From: Rutidosis leptorrhynchoides
Lineage: Eukaryota > Streptophyta > Magnoliopsida > Asterales > Asteraceae
Reading direction: 5' to 3'
Assembly: GCF_046630445.1 (NCBI RefSeq)
Contig: NC_092342.1
Span: 86,586,001-86,650,000 of the forward strand
Length of the DNA: 64,000 nt
Shown: positions 11,011 to 21,130 of the stretch, piece after piece
Position numbering within the stretch: position 1 is the first letter of the stretch
Layout: every line of letters begins with the position of its first letter
Made by a program: the position numbers and the translations under genes
Notes under the pieces: generated by a model
Told to the model about the DNA's origin: nothing
Databases searched by the model: none
Seen by the model: the letters and a program-made list of their open reading frames with translations, nothing else

Positions 11011-11325
11011 TGTTATAATTCAGTAGGCTTATAACTACCTTTAGTGATTTGATTCTTGATGTTATAATTCAGTAGGCTTATAACTACCTTTAGTGATTTG
11101 ATTCTTGATTAAGAATACTAATAATGAAGTGTAAGAACAAAGATGATAATGGAGAGAAAGAAAGAAACACTTTGTAAGTGTAAGAAATGATGCAAGTTTA
11201 ATGCTTGCATTCATGGCTATTTATAGCAAAAATATCACAAGTTTAGGTAATACAATAATATTACTTTTGTGTATCAATAATTGACTATCCATTTATATAT
11301 ATATATATATTTATATATTATAATA
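11011..11325 (-). repeat. Copia-2 5' LTR (315 bp)
   Basis: It is the same length as 5454-5768 with about five substitutions, including one in the terminal dinucleotide. It carries the same 49-bp terminal duplication, so that duplication is older than this insertion. Confidence 0.95.
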
Positions 11326-11330
11326 ATTGT

Positions 11331-11589
11331 TCCGTTTTAGTTATATTAATATTAATACTTACTAATATTAAATTAATGTTGAAGATTTTTTATTATTAAA
11401 GTAAAAGAGATGTTACACGTATACGTTCTAACAAAATTCTACAGTGCTGATTTCGACCCTTTGTCTTACCATCTTAAGATGTGTTGTTTGTGTCAATCAA
11501 ACATGAGACTATTCGTGAGATCATCACATCAACAACTACCCTTTTATTTATTATTTATTTATGTGGTATACGCTAACCCTTTCTAACCA
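11331..11589. other. Unassigned intergenic DNA
   Basis: It is AT-rich with no coding sequence supported. The ATTTATT-rich stretch at 11541-11562 resembles the DNA after the poly(A) tail at 13343-13370, so a target duplication of the next unit could hide here, but the sequence is too simple to be sure. Confidence 0.5.
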
Positions 11590-11676
11590 CCCTGCTCCGA
11601 TCATCTCCCCTTACTATCGCCCATCCCACCACCATCTTCTCCGGCCACCCCTCTGGCCGAAGATGATATAGCCCAA

Positions 11677-12813
11677 ATGTCGAAGCCAAACGGCTTTTCG
11701 TGTGCAAAATCGAGTGAATGTCGTGTTACATCTTTTTTAATTTTCAATTTTCCTGAATCGTGGACTCGTGATGATTGTCGGAAAGTATATGAGACTTATG
11801 GGGCTCTTAAGGATGTATACTTTGCTCGGAAGAGGTTGTCGAGCGGTCAACGATTCGGGTACGTTCGTTTTGAGAACGTTTCTGACATTGTCTCCTTCAC
11901 GAAATCCTTAAACAACATTCGCATCAACGGTAGGTGGATTCGTGCCTATAAGGCAATCGAGAGAGATGGTAACAGTCGAGTTCAGAATATAAGTTGTGCA
12001 GTCAATTTGAAAGACAAGGGAGATGGTAATGCTCCTAATCTGAATGTCGATGATTTTGAAGCATTCCCACCTGCTCCTTGGAGTCGTCTATCGTCTAGCA
12101 CATCAAATCCATTTATTTGGGGAGGTAAATCCTTCGCAGATTCTATTGGAACTAATAAGTCGAATCGTATCGAGTTAAAAATCGATGGTAAATGGATTGA
12201 ATTTGATCTTCCAAAATCGGTGAGCAATCATAACCTTATTTTTAGCTTCAACAAGGACCGGATTTCGTGGTCCTTGGTCGAAATTAACAAGACCCGTATC
12301 GATGGTATTAACGTTGGGGTCCAATCTGAGCCAGCAAAGGGGTCTAATATGGGTGATAATATATCGACATTTATGAACCCAGATTCGACAGACGGGTTCA
12401 ATTTATCGGCTAAATCGGGTAAACTACGTGAAGATAATTTAAATGATTTACAGGCGAGCAAATCTTCTGAGACTGTAGATGAAGGTGAGTCGCCGGCAGA
12501 TGTAAAGGATGCAGAAGCCGATGATATCGAGATTGAAGACGGCGAGTTCATGCCGGAGGAGTCTGACGAAATCAGGAAACCACCACCATCCGACGGTCCT
12601 CCTGCCTCTCCTGCCTCGAATTCCACCCCGGATTTCAAATTAGATTGTGAATCGTTACCTTTGAATTTCCAATCACCGAGGCACTCAGATGCAAATTCCA
12701 ATGGTGAAGATACAGGTCTCGAGGGAACTGATGGCACAGTGAACCTGGCACGCTTGATCCTGTTTCCCAGGTGCCCCAATCGTGTTATATTCATAACCAA
12801 ATTGGGCCTGTAA
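11677..12813 (+). CDS. RRM protein, LINE ORF1-like (378 aa)
   Basis: The protein starts MSKPNGFSCAKSSE and has one RNA-recognition motif: RNP2-like LIFNFP at residues 21-26 and RNP1-like RFGYVRFE at 59-66, followed by RWIRAYKA. The middle is low-complexity and polar, and residues about 270-300 are strongly acidic (EADDIEIEDGEFMPEE). RRM ORF1 proteins of plant LINEs bind element RNA in a ribonucleoprotein particle; that role is from family knowledge. The ATG at 11677 is the first good start after the leader. The frame then runs out near 12810 while a second coding-like frame takes over, which suggests a frame change near 12770-12810 in the original ORF1. A host RRM gene retrocopy remains possible. 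Confidence 0.7.
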   Translation: MSKPNGFSCAKSSECRVTSFLIFNFPESWTRDDCRKVYETYGALKDVYFARKRLSSGQRFGYVRFENVSDIVSFTKSLNNIRINGRWIRAYKAIERDGNSRVQNISCAVNLKDKGDGNAPNLNVDDFEAFPPAPWSRLSSSTSNPFIWGGKSFADSIGTNKSNRIELKIDGKWIEFDLPKSVSNHNLIFSFNKDRISWSLVEINKTRIDGINVGVQSEPAKGSNMGDNISTFMNPDSTDGFNLSAKSGKLREDNLNDLQASKSSETVDEGESPADVKDAEADDIEIEDGEFMPEESDEIRKPPPSDGPPASPASNSTPDFKLDCESLPLNFQSPRHSDANSNGEDTGLEGTDGTVNLARLILFPRCPNRVIFITKLGL

Positions 12814-13169
12814 GTGGTATTGGGCCAGACCATTCTTTTGAGTTTGTTATGAATAATCAAGACCCAAACAGGATAGACCTGGGCTCAGATGAAAGACATG
12901 TGGGCGAACCTAGCCCGGGAAAATTTGTTTGTCTAGCACATTCCGCGGTTGCTCGCTTTCGTGTTAAAAAGAAAAAAGCCCCACCTTTGATCAAAAGTCA
13001 TTTTATTAATCATGTGTGGGGTAGGCGTAATATGAAACGTAATCGTCGTCGAGAGAACTTTCGGTGGCACGAAAGATACTTTATCGAGAATGTGATGAAT
13101 GACTCGGATGAGGATATTAGTTGCTGCTCTTGCTGCTCTTCGTGCGCGTCATCCGACTCGGAAACTTAG
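12771..13169 (+). CDS. Overlapping downstream frame, likely the ORF1 C-terminal part
   Basis: The frame of 132 codons overlaps the end of the RRM frame by 43 bases in a different phase. Its sequence looks coding: a lysine-rich RVKKKKAPPL block, SHFINHVWGRRNMKRNRRR, FRWHERYF, and an acidic and Cys/Ser-rich end (NDSDEDISCCSCCSSC). The basic blocks would suit RNA binding or nuclear entry. It more likely continues ORF1 after a frame change than acts as a separate gene; the ATG at 12771 is simply the first in frame. No family name can be given. Confidence 0.5.
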   Translation: MPQSCYIHNQIGPVSGIGPDHSFEFVMNNQDPNRIDLGSDERHVGEPSPGKFVCLAHSAVARFRVKKKKAPPLIKSHFINHVWGRRNMKRNRRRENFRWHERYFIENVMNDSDEDISCCSCCSSCASSDSET

Positions 13170-13290
13170 AATTGCTTACTTGTCGTGTCTCTAATGTCCT
13201 CGTGTGTGTGCGTCTTATTTATGCGGTGCGTGATGTTGTTGTGTTTAGTCTAGCTCCTGGCTAGTTTGTATTTCGTGTTTTGTTATTTTT

Positions 13291-13326
13291 AATAAAATTA
13301 CCTTGCCTTTCAAAAAAAAAAAAAAA
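13291..13326 (+). terminator. Poly(A) signal and poly(A) tail of the LINE-like unit
   Basis: AATAAA at 13291-13296 is followed 15 bases later by a run of 15 A residues (13312-13326). A poly(A) run fixed in genomic DNA right after an AATAAA is the mark of target-primed reverse transcription of an mRNA or LINE RNA. Confidence 0.8.
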
Positions 13327-14277
13327 GTATATAACTATATATCTTTATTTATTTATTTTTATTTATATTTATTGTTTGACGATCTTATATTCTAATATAT
13401 GTATTTATATAATTCTTTGGCATTAATGGGACAACACTCTTGAAAGATGAAATCATATTACTATTTCTGGATTCGCTTGTTGCAAGGCATGACAACATTG
13501 TTTTAGTAACTTGCCAACTTGGTTGCTATTACTAATTCTTTCTTGGTATATATCACTCAGCTAACAAATCAAAATTCTGATCAGCTAAAATACATTATTA
13601 GATTACAACAATAGTTGTTACTACTTGTTACGCCCCACCCCCACCTTCAATTGATTCACAAGTTCAGGCATAATGAGTTAGGATCAGATAGATTAGAGCC
13701 TTAAACAGAAACAGCTAGACTTAAATACATCACCTTTCAGGATTCCAAATTTCAAACAAAATAAATTGTTATTTGTATCCATTTTTCTGAAGCGGCCCCG
13801 CCTATAGTAGGGTCTCATACATGAAGTTCATCATAATCCTTCGATTAGTTAAACAAAGAGTAACTCAACAAAACTGGCTACGAGAATAGGTAGTAACTTA
13901 AAAAAAAAAAAAAAAAAAAAAAAAACAGGATTCAAACCAACTAAAAAACGAGACATTGGTAGCAATGTACAATTTCTTTCTAAATAAAGATTAAATTATA
14001 GCTTTAGAAATAAAAGAAAAAACCATAACTTCGAAATTAATGAAACCCAATTAACATTGGTAGCAATGTATTACCCTTTCTAAAGCATAATCTCCGACTA
14101 AACTATGGGTAGAAAACCTTTTGTAAAATGCATACTTATGGTTCCTGAAAGAAACCAAGACCAAGACCAAGACCAGGTCCCATCTCTATTTCATTATTTA
14201 TTTCCATAAATTAACACGGGGCCAATTTTGATCCACTAATGCTGATGAGGGGCCGGGCCGGGCCGGGCCTTGAATCA
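13327..14277. other. Intergenic DNA and 3' flank of SPT2
   Basis: No coding sequence is supported. There is an A run of about 26 bases at 13900-13925, a short direct repeat (ACATTGGTAGCAATGTA near 13951 and 14054), a CCAAGA triplet repeat at 14155-14174, and a GGCCG repeat at 14250-14269 just after the SPT2 stop codon, inside its likely 3' UTR. Confidence 0.6.
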
Positions 14278-15074
14278 TTATCGATTGCTAAGCTTTCGTT
14301 TCTTTGCCTGTTTTCTCATTCGTTCTCTCCTTTCTTCTTCTTCATTTTTCTTAAGCTCTTCTTCATCTTCCATAGCAGCAATCCTCGCACTAAATTACAG
14401 AGTTATCAGTTACATATGCAAATATGTCACAAATTTGGTTTAGTTTAACACAGATTGCATTGATTATTTTAAACAAATTTGTAGAAATTGTGCGGGTGAA
14501 CATAAAGGTGCAAAACGTGCAAATTTTTAAGTAACAGGTCAAAACAAGTACTTAGTTGAGTTTTGATTATTTTAACCAAATTTGTAGAATTGTGCGGGTG
14601 AACATATAATAAAAGCAATAACTTTAACTATGATAAATATACGATGACGCAGAAACAAACAAGGGCCTGAAAATTTAACGAGTGTTGTGCATTCAATATA
14701 CGCAGATTCTCATAATCGTCACTGACCTGCGTTTCTCCTCTAGCATGATGTCATCAAAACCAGCCTCCATGTCACTATCATCATCGTCATCACGAAATTT
14801 GTTGGGATTATATCTGCAAAACAAAGTCTCTTATAGTCATCCATGCTTTCAAAAATATTAAAAATGAACACCTAACATTTATCTATACAATTATCATCTA
14901 TTATTATCTATACAATTATATAAAACATATATTTGGTGAGCCTCTAAAAAGTAGGTAAACTATTTATAATTCTTACATTTATTTCTCTTAACACACAAAC
15001 ACTACACACAAAACACATATAGAAAGTATGTCTACCTGAACATGTTTCTGATCATGCTGATGGCTTGCTGACCG

Positions 15075-15118
<44 letters not shown>

Positions 15119-17202
15119 GGGCCGAGCAGGTCTTTTTAATGGCCGTTCCTTATGTTGTGAGCTGGATGGTGGTCTAGCTGATTGTTGCTTTATCTGTCAG
15201 ATTCAAAAGCAAGCCAAAAACATGTTACATCACAAATCATTAATCTTAAGCATGGTACCTACCAAGTGACAATTTCAACCCATATGCCTATGAATGGGCC
15301 AAATCAGGCTCTGTTAAGACAATATAGTATTTATATTCTGATACAATATTTTTGGATTTGACACATTTTATTTTAAATAATAAAGTAAAATGTTTCAGGT
15401 CAACCCAACCAGACTTATTCTGACCCGTACTAAAAACTAGTTGTTTTGACCTGAATCCAGCTTAACTTATTACCTCAACCCGCCCATTCTGACACTTATA
15501 TAGTGTACACACAAAAAGGGAAACCACAAACAAACAAATATACCTGAGGTTTAGATGTCACTACAGGGTTTCTAGTAATGTTTCCATTACTAGATCCTCT
15601 ATCATCCCTCTTATGTTCAACGGGTCGTTTATGAACAGACGCTGGTGTTTTGGGTGGGACCGGTTTGTGCCCGTTGGGTATCGATCCTCTAGCAACTTGT
15701 GTAGAAACCGCCTTTTGCTTGTTGGCCAATGGCGTCTTTGAAGGCAAATGTTTATGTCCCAAAGGCCGGCCCAGACCACTCCCTTCATTTTTCCCAACTT
15801 GTTTTCGTGAATCTAATGGTCTTGAAGTCGACTTACTGGTAGTACTAGGTCGTTGACTTTGTTGACCAGGTTTCGCTCGCATTTGACTTTGACTAGACGT
15901 AGGCACGGGTTTTCTCTCTTCACGTCCATTCGTTACTTTTCTACCACTACCATTTGCATGTCTTTGTGACAAATGCACCTCTTCAGCATATATCAAAAAA
16001 CTCCATTGTAAATATTTTGGAATATGTATTTTTATTTTTATTTTATATTTTATATAATATAATATTAAAAAACATATATGAAGTAACATACCAGGTTTTG
16101 GTGAGGGGACAGTTTTAGGAGGATTCTTTGGAGGAACTGGAAACTCGGCGTTATCCGATAATAGAAACGAGTAGTCTCTCGTATTCTTTAACATTTGAAT
16201 TTTTGCTTTAGGTTTCGCCTAAAAGGTAAAAAAGAAGTTTAAATATATGGGGTTAAGAAAAATTAATATATTGGTCAAATAAAAACTAAATCTTACATGA
16301 TTTTCTACTCTCCGAAGCTGCCCATTGCCATTGGGTCGAGCCTTGGTTGCTGCTTGAGTTGAAGTACCACCCTTGTTCTTCTGTAGAATCCAACAAAGAT
16401 ATAAACCATTTAAAATCAACTTGTTAAAAATATTAATTCCATATTTTAAGAACCTAAACCTTAAAATGTGTTTTTATCACAACTCTTACCTCAACTACAC
16501 ACTTCATAAAGACCAAACAGTTATTACTTGAGTGTATTTTTATACATAAAACTAAAACCATAACTATTATGAAGAATAGGAAAGAAAATACATACACCAT
16601 TCTTAGCTTTTAAAACCCTTTCTGCCAAATGTGGATTCTCCAACAGTGACTTGCTTTCTTGAATTACTCTTTGGGCAATAACTGGTTGTGAAGGCCCAAA
16701 AAAAGATCCAAAACTGCAACACGTAGTGCTTAGTTTTATTAAGTTATGATCCTTGGACATTCATAAGACAAGACCTAACGATATAAACAAGCCTCGTGAT
16801 AATATTATTAGTTTTTAAAGGAAGGTACTCACTTGTCATAGGGCATTTTACTTTTTATCTCCCGTGAATTGGCAGGGACGGAACCTGCACCAGTCTTCAT
16901 CTTCTTTCTAACATTATCCTTCAACTTGTTCCTAAATTGAAGGTATTCCAACTCCTCCTGCGTCGGCAACTGCTCCTCTTCTTCTTCCTCTTGTTCTTCG
17001 TATTCATCACCATCCTCATCATATTCACCAGCTTCATCTTCATAATCCTCATATTGCTACACGAATGTAACCATAAACAATAAAGTTAACTTACAAGATA
17101 AAGAACATCATCCCATCCCTTCCCATCCCAAAGGACATGAAAAGATATAGAGGTTAAAAGATGAACTCCATAGTTGCTTACATCTAACTCATATCCTGCC
17201 AT
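14278..17202 (-). CDS. SPT2: SPT2-type histone chaperone / chromatin protein, nine coding exons, 455 aa
   Basis: Coding exons by hand splicing: 17182-17202, 16833-17056, 16597-16713 plus one base (16596), 16297-16380, 16092-16218, 15544-15980, 15036-15193, 14727-14813 and 14278-14389. All introns are GT-AG, phases agree, and the sum is 1368 bases. The protein starts MAGYELD, then has an acidic stretch, a conserved block (PTQEELEYLQFRNKLKDNVR), the FGSFFGPSQPVIAQRVIQES block at about 83-102, the MLKNTRDYSFLLSD block at about 158-171, a basic Pro/Ser-rich middle, 14 consecutive Asp in exon 7, and the C-terminal SPT2 domain (GFDDIMLEEKRRSARIA, then ERRERMRKQAKKRKL). SPT2 proteins bind H3-H4 through that domain and act in the nucleus during transcription. 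These blocks match my memory of the Arabidopsis SPT2 family. No defect was seen, so it is probably a working gene. Confidence 0.93.
15075..15116 (-). repeat. Trinucleotide repeat coding 14 Asp in SPT2
   Basis: It is 14 units of TCA/ATC on the plus strand, read as thirteen GAT and one GAC on the minus strand. It lies in exon 7 between the basic middle region and the SPT2 domain. Acidic tracts are usual in histone chaperones, but a pure codon run is expected to vary in length between individuals. Confidence 0.9.
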
Positions 17203-17640
17203 TGTACACTTAAATATTCAATCTTCAGAGGTCTCCTAGCCAATACTTGGACAATGTAAGACGTGATTAACACAAAAACTGCATAAAAACATCAGCATAA
17301 ATCAATCATATCGCACAAATAAAAAAAACATGTATATAAGAAACACAAAGCGATTTAATGTACTAACTGAAAGAAAACAATTCATATATAAAATTAGGGG
17401 TAATGTGACTAAATTAGGGTTACAATACTACACTCAGGCAACGAATCAAATTAACAAATAGCTAATCAGATTATAAAATTGAACAAATATTCATGAAATT
17501 CGAGTAATTAATGTACCAGAGTGGATAAATTTAGCAAAAAATAGCGGAAAAAATAGTTCAATTGAAAGAGGAACTTACAAAAACCCTAAATTTCCCAATC
17601 TCGAATCTTCCTGAATCGATCGGTTCAGTTGCTGCTAGTT
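17203..17640 (-). promoter_or_regulatory. SPT2 5' UTR and promoter-proximal region with a telo-box
   Basis: Upstream of the ATG at 17202 the minus strand has a good donor (GTAAGTTC, first base 17578), which suggests a 5' UTR intron ending somewhere in 17203-17265; the acceptor is not clear. An AAACCCTAA telo-box lies at 17581-17589 on the plus strand, just before that donor. Telo-boxes are common in promoters and leaders of plant housekeeping and ribosome-related genes. The transcription start is probably near 17600-17660. Confidence 0.5.
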
Positions 17641-18464
17641 GATCGATTGAATATATAGAAAAAAAACAAAATCGATTCAAATCGATCGGATGAAGGTTAC
17701 AATCAGTAATCGTTTAATGTAAATCACAAATTAGGTCTTTCTCCGGTGATGAATTGCGGCCTCTATAACAGCCCTCTTTTTTTTTCTTTTCTTTCTATCT
17801 TTTTTTTTGTTCCGTTTTATCACCGCCGTTTGGAGTTATATAGAGCACATGTATATAAATTTGGAGTTTGCCTGAATTTACAAAATTTACCCCGATCTAA
17901 AATTGTTAGGACAATGCTAATCATAAGTTTTTAAGTCAATGTTTTTGTTTAAACACTATAACATTCCATTTTTAACTATTTAAACTCAATTATATTATTT
18001 ATGAAGTATGAAGTATTTAATTTCCTTATCGAAACTTACTTTCTATAATTACCATACTAACTATTAGACAAAACTTATGAACAGTACCAGGTGTACTTTC
18101 GTCTTTTCACATTCCCCCTTTTCCCTTCTTTCTTTCAAGTAACACCACACAAGCCCCCACACTTTGTTCAAAAATTAAAATCGACCCCCAACACAGGGGT
18201 TAAAGCGTCAAATCAAAATTTTCATAAAATATGCTAAATAAACTCCACTCAAATATTCAACAGGTCATATCTTCTCGCTCGCAACGAGTTAAATTTTTCC
18301 GACACCATCCTTAAACTCGAAATAATTTTATGAACACAATGTCACTAACTATACGCAAAACAGACACTTTTAAAAAAATGCTAAATATTTAGGGTACTAT
18401 TCATATATGTTGATTTTTCACTCGCAGGCTACGTACCTAAACACAATAAAATACATTAAAAATC
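17641..18464. other. Intergenic DNA; right part probably belongs to a Helitron-like element
   Basis: No gene is supported. The stretch near 17760-17810 is T-rich. From about 17940 to the hairpin at 18465 the sequence appears to be the body of a non-autonomous element whose 3' end follows; its 5' end could not be fixed. Confidence 0.45.
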
Positions 18465-18500
18465 GAACCTCCGGCGCGAAGCGAGGGTTCGAAAACTAGT
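18465..18500 (+). mobile_element. Helitron-like 3' terminus
   Basis: An imperfect hairpin (GAACCTC at 18465-18471 against GAGGGTTC at 18483-18490) is followed six bases later by CTAG at 18496-18499 and then T. Helitrons end with a short GC-rich hairpin about ten bases before CTRR and insert between A and T. The matching 5' end was not identified, so only the terminus is called. Confidence 0.55.
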
Positions 18501-18998
18501 TTTCACAATTTGACAATAAATATATTGTTTTATGTTATATAATATATTTGATAAAAATTATATTAATAACAACAAGTTTAAAAATTAAAATTTAATTCAT
18601 TTATATAAATTTCATCAAATAATATATAAAACAAATAAAAGTATTAAAATTCAAATTTATGATTGAAAGATTTTGAAAAGTTTTTTCCAGTATCACCGGA
18701 TATTTCTCAATCTCTCTTCTCTCTTATATATAATAACAAAAGGTAAATTAGCTCACTTTTAAAAAAGAGAAACAATCTTAGCCACTCATTATATTAGCTT
18801 TGTTTGATCTGAACCATTGATTAAGTACTAATCTAGATTATGAGCTAATAATCCCAAACTTCAATTGTTTGATTACACATATACCCCTGTACCTCCAAAA
18901 CTATGCGGCCTTTTTCAAAAAATTAGGGATTACAATTTTTTCATCATTTGCAACCTTTCATCTATCAATCACGAAACTAAATCCCATTCATCGCTCCC

Positions 18999-19032
<34 letters not shown>

Positions 19033-19670
19033 ATATCTGAGCCATCGATATGTATCCATTGATGCGTATCGCTGCCTTCTTCATCATTATCAAAATCTCT
19101 TATCCATTGATCCGTCAATTCTGGTGCAGGTCGATCTCTCTTCTCATACATGTTTATATGATAAAATTAATTCAGGTTTTGATTAGGACGAAGGACGATT
19201 GCAGCTAAGTTCGATCTTCGTTTAACTAATTTAGGGTTTTAATTGATGAAGATTGATTCATCATTTGTTACATAATATTCAAGAACTCGAAACCCTAACC
19301 ATGAACACGAAGCTATTACATGATCCGGATTAAATCCTTTTAGAATCCTCGATTTTCGATTAAGGTAAATTTCTTAACCCTTATTTTATAATGGAATTAC
19401 TAGATGACATATATTTACATAGATGACTAATATTTGTATCCGATAAAATTCTTCGCGATCTCCTACTGCAATACTCTGATATAATGGAATCTTCATTGTT
19501 CATCAAGGTTCAGTATGCTTTTAATTTTGTTTATTGACTATTTATTCATAAACTCCTTTATTTAGTTTCGTATATGATGAAGTTACCCGGTTAAGCAGGC
19601 AAGTCTTCTATAAATGCATGTTTTCTCTTATTTTTGAATTTTTTTTTTTACACAATTCAGGTATAGAAAC
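18501..19670. other. Non-coding stretch with leader-like sequence
   Basis: It is AT-rich at 18501-18740. At 18711-18745 there is a TC-rich start followed by TATATATAATAAC that resembles some Helitron 5' ends. A TCA repeat lies at 19000-19029. From about 19190 to 19365 the sequence has the look of a plant 5' UTR (TTAGGGTTTT, AAACCCTAACC) and is followed by a GTAAATTT donor-like site at 19365. No protein family is recognisable. Confidence 0.35.
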
Positions 19671-19820
19671 ATGGGTTTGTCAACTGTGCAGTCCATGGAG
19701 AACATGCTTAGGATGAAGGTAATGAAGGAGATGAACCGATCAGGGGTAGATGCTATGCATTCCAAGATGGGCATGAAAAGCAATGTCATCCGAAACCTTC
19801 CATTTGAGATTTTATTGTAG
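19671..19820 (+). CDS. Possible small ORF of 49 codons, unrecognised
   Basis: The ORF starts eleven bases after a TTTTTTTTTACACAATTCAG acceptor-like site and encodes a Met-rich, basic peptide (MGLSTVQSMENMLRMKVMKE at the N-terminus, ending RNLPFEILL). The end resembles the first residues of an F-box, which may be chance. It sits after a leader-like stretch, so a small spliced transcript on the plus strand is possible. I do not recognise the family, and a gene relic inside a mobile element is equally likely. Confidence 0.25.
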   Translation: MGLSTVQSMENMLRMKVMKEMNRSGVDAMHSKMGMKSNVIRNLPFEILL

Positions 19821-20859
19821 TTGGTAAACTTCTTAATCTGATTATGGTTATGGTTTATATAATTTTAATTCCATTTTAGCAGGTGATTTGGTTTTTTAGT
19901 TGCTGACTTCAGATGGTTTCGATAACATTAGTCATGAATATTGTCTTTTGTAACTTGATATATAATAAAGTTTATTTGAAGAATACGAATTTATTGATTG
20001 ACATGTGGGATATTTGTTTCACTTTAAGTGTTTGATTAAATGCTTGAATGAATATCGTATTTGGTTTTAATTCGAATGCAGAATGATCTTCTTCTTCGAT
20101 TCAACATTTCAATATTCCTATCCGATACAAGTTTGAAATCAGTTAAAGGTTAGCTACAAGGTGAGCTACTTTTACCAATTATAAAACAACATGTCTTTAA
20201 AATGAGCGTTTAAATAGTTATTTAGATTTTGTAAAGTATCTAATGTTAATTTTCGTTATAGTGAATGTTAATTTATGTTTATCTTATATTGGATACACAT
20301 GATTTCGGATCATAGATTCGTCACTTTGAGTGCGTAACAAAAAAGATTATAAGTGGGGTCTAACTGTGTGACTTCCATATCCATATTCATAAAGTATCGA
20401 ACACTTCTTGCCATTGTTGTTCTTATATGACGGTCGCGAATTGGGAGGAAATTTTAGGGTTTCTTCGGAATTTACAACATCAGGTATTCATTGAATCTTT
20501 TTTACTGGGTGGATGTCATTACTTGTGCAGTGTTGCTAAAGTTTGATTTTTGGTATTCATTACTTGTGATTGTTGAGTTTCTTGAAATGAGTTTAGTGAG
20601 AGTATCTAATTAGTTAATAAATTGATTGTGTTAAAGATTGAATCTTTTTTACTGGGTGTATGTCATTTCATCAGGTAAAAGCTTGAATTTTGTGCTTCGA
20701 CTTTAGTATGCTGTTGAGATTAGCTGGAATTTTGTTTCTATTGCCAATGTTTCATTGAACATGGGAATTTAATTGTAGTTATATTTGTTTAGTTTATTTG
20801 GGTTTCATTTGTTTAATGATATTTTTTTAGTTGAATTGATCAACTGGATTTGGTAAGAC
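19821..20859. other. Unassigned AT-rich DNA
   Basis: No coding sequence is supported on either strand. A direct repeat of about 30 bp (TTGAATCTTTTTTACTGGGTG) occurs at about 20493 and 20638, about 145 bases apart. The TTG/TTT-rich character resembles introns or UTRs of the transcript-like stretch to the left. Confidence 0.4.
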
Positions 20860-21130
20860 TTGATTTTTTAATGTATTTGGGTCTAAGAGTTCCGTTACAC
20901 ATAATATCTAGTGCATTGTCTTTCTTTACCCATTTAGGAAATTCATCAAACGAATTTGGTTCTAGAAAGAATGTTCGACCTTCACTCGGAACATCCATAA
21001 TATTTCCAAATTCTTTAAGCGTTAATGAATAACTTTTTCCATAAAGAGAAAATTAGATTTTCTCATTATTGTGTGAGTTGAAAATTCTCATAGAATTCAT
21101 TGATGTGAAGGGGATAGAGTCAGCCTCTTA
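20860..21130 (-). pseudogene. Athila ORF1-like retroelement fragment A
   Basis: The minus strand encodes SYSLTLKEFGNIMDVPSEGRT and, before it, INEFYENFQL. This is the same pattern (EFY-N-F ... EFG-I--VP-EG) as the better preserved fragment at 21655-22715. It is typical of the plant retroelement protein family annotated as ATHILA ORF-1. It is a short and broken remnant. Confidence 0.55.

Larger units (their letters stand above)
5454..11325 (-). mobile_element. Ty1/copia LTR retrotransposon (Copia-2), both LTRs present, coding part broken
   Basis: The element is on the minus strand with LTRs 5454-5768 and 11011-11325, each 315 bp, flanked by the same five bases ATTGT (5449-5453 and 11326-11330). 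A polypurine tract (TCCAAGGGGGAG on the minus strand, 5769-5780) and a primer site after the right LTR (ATCAGCACG on the minus strand, near 10996-11008) are in place. The two LTRs differ at about five positions (about 1.6%), which at a common plant LTR rate of 1.3e-8 per site per year means roughly 0.6 million years. Gag and pol are in several frames, so it is broken, with about three breaks. I could not assign the copia lineage. Confidence 0.95.
11590..13326 (+). mobile_element. LINE-like retroposed unit with ORF1 only
   Basis: The unit is intronless. It begins with a pyrimidine-rich leader (from about 11590), carries an RRM-type ORF1 (11677-12813) and a second overlapping frame (12771-13169), and ends with a 140-base 3' tail, an AATAAA at 13291 and a pure A run at 13312-13326. 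RRM-bearing ORF1 proteins are known from plant L1-type LINEs. No endonuclease or reverse transcriptase is present between ORF1 and the tail. It is therefore either an internally deleted LINE, a non-autonomous ORF1-only family, or a retrocopy of a related host mRNA. No clear target duplication was found. Confidence 0.65.

Noticed and set aside
11982-12860. Minus-strand frames of 81 and 210 codons opposite the RRM ORF
   Set aside because: Antisense to a convincing RRM protein, Ser/Pro-rich by composition, no domain.
18969-19151. Minus-strand 60-codon frame with an Asp run
   Set aside because: The Asp run is a TCA microsatellite; no splice or promoter context on that strand, and the plus strand looks like a leader.
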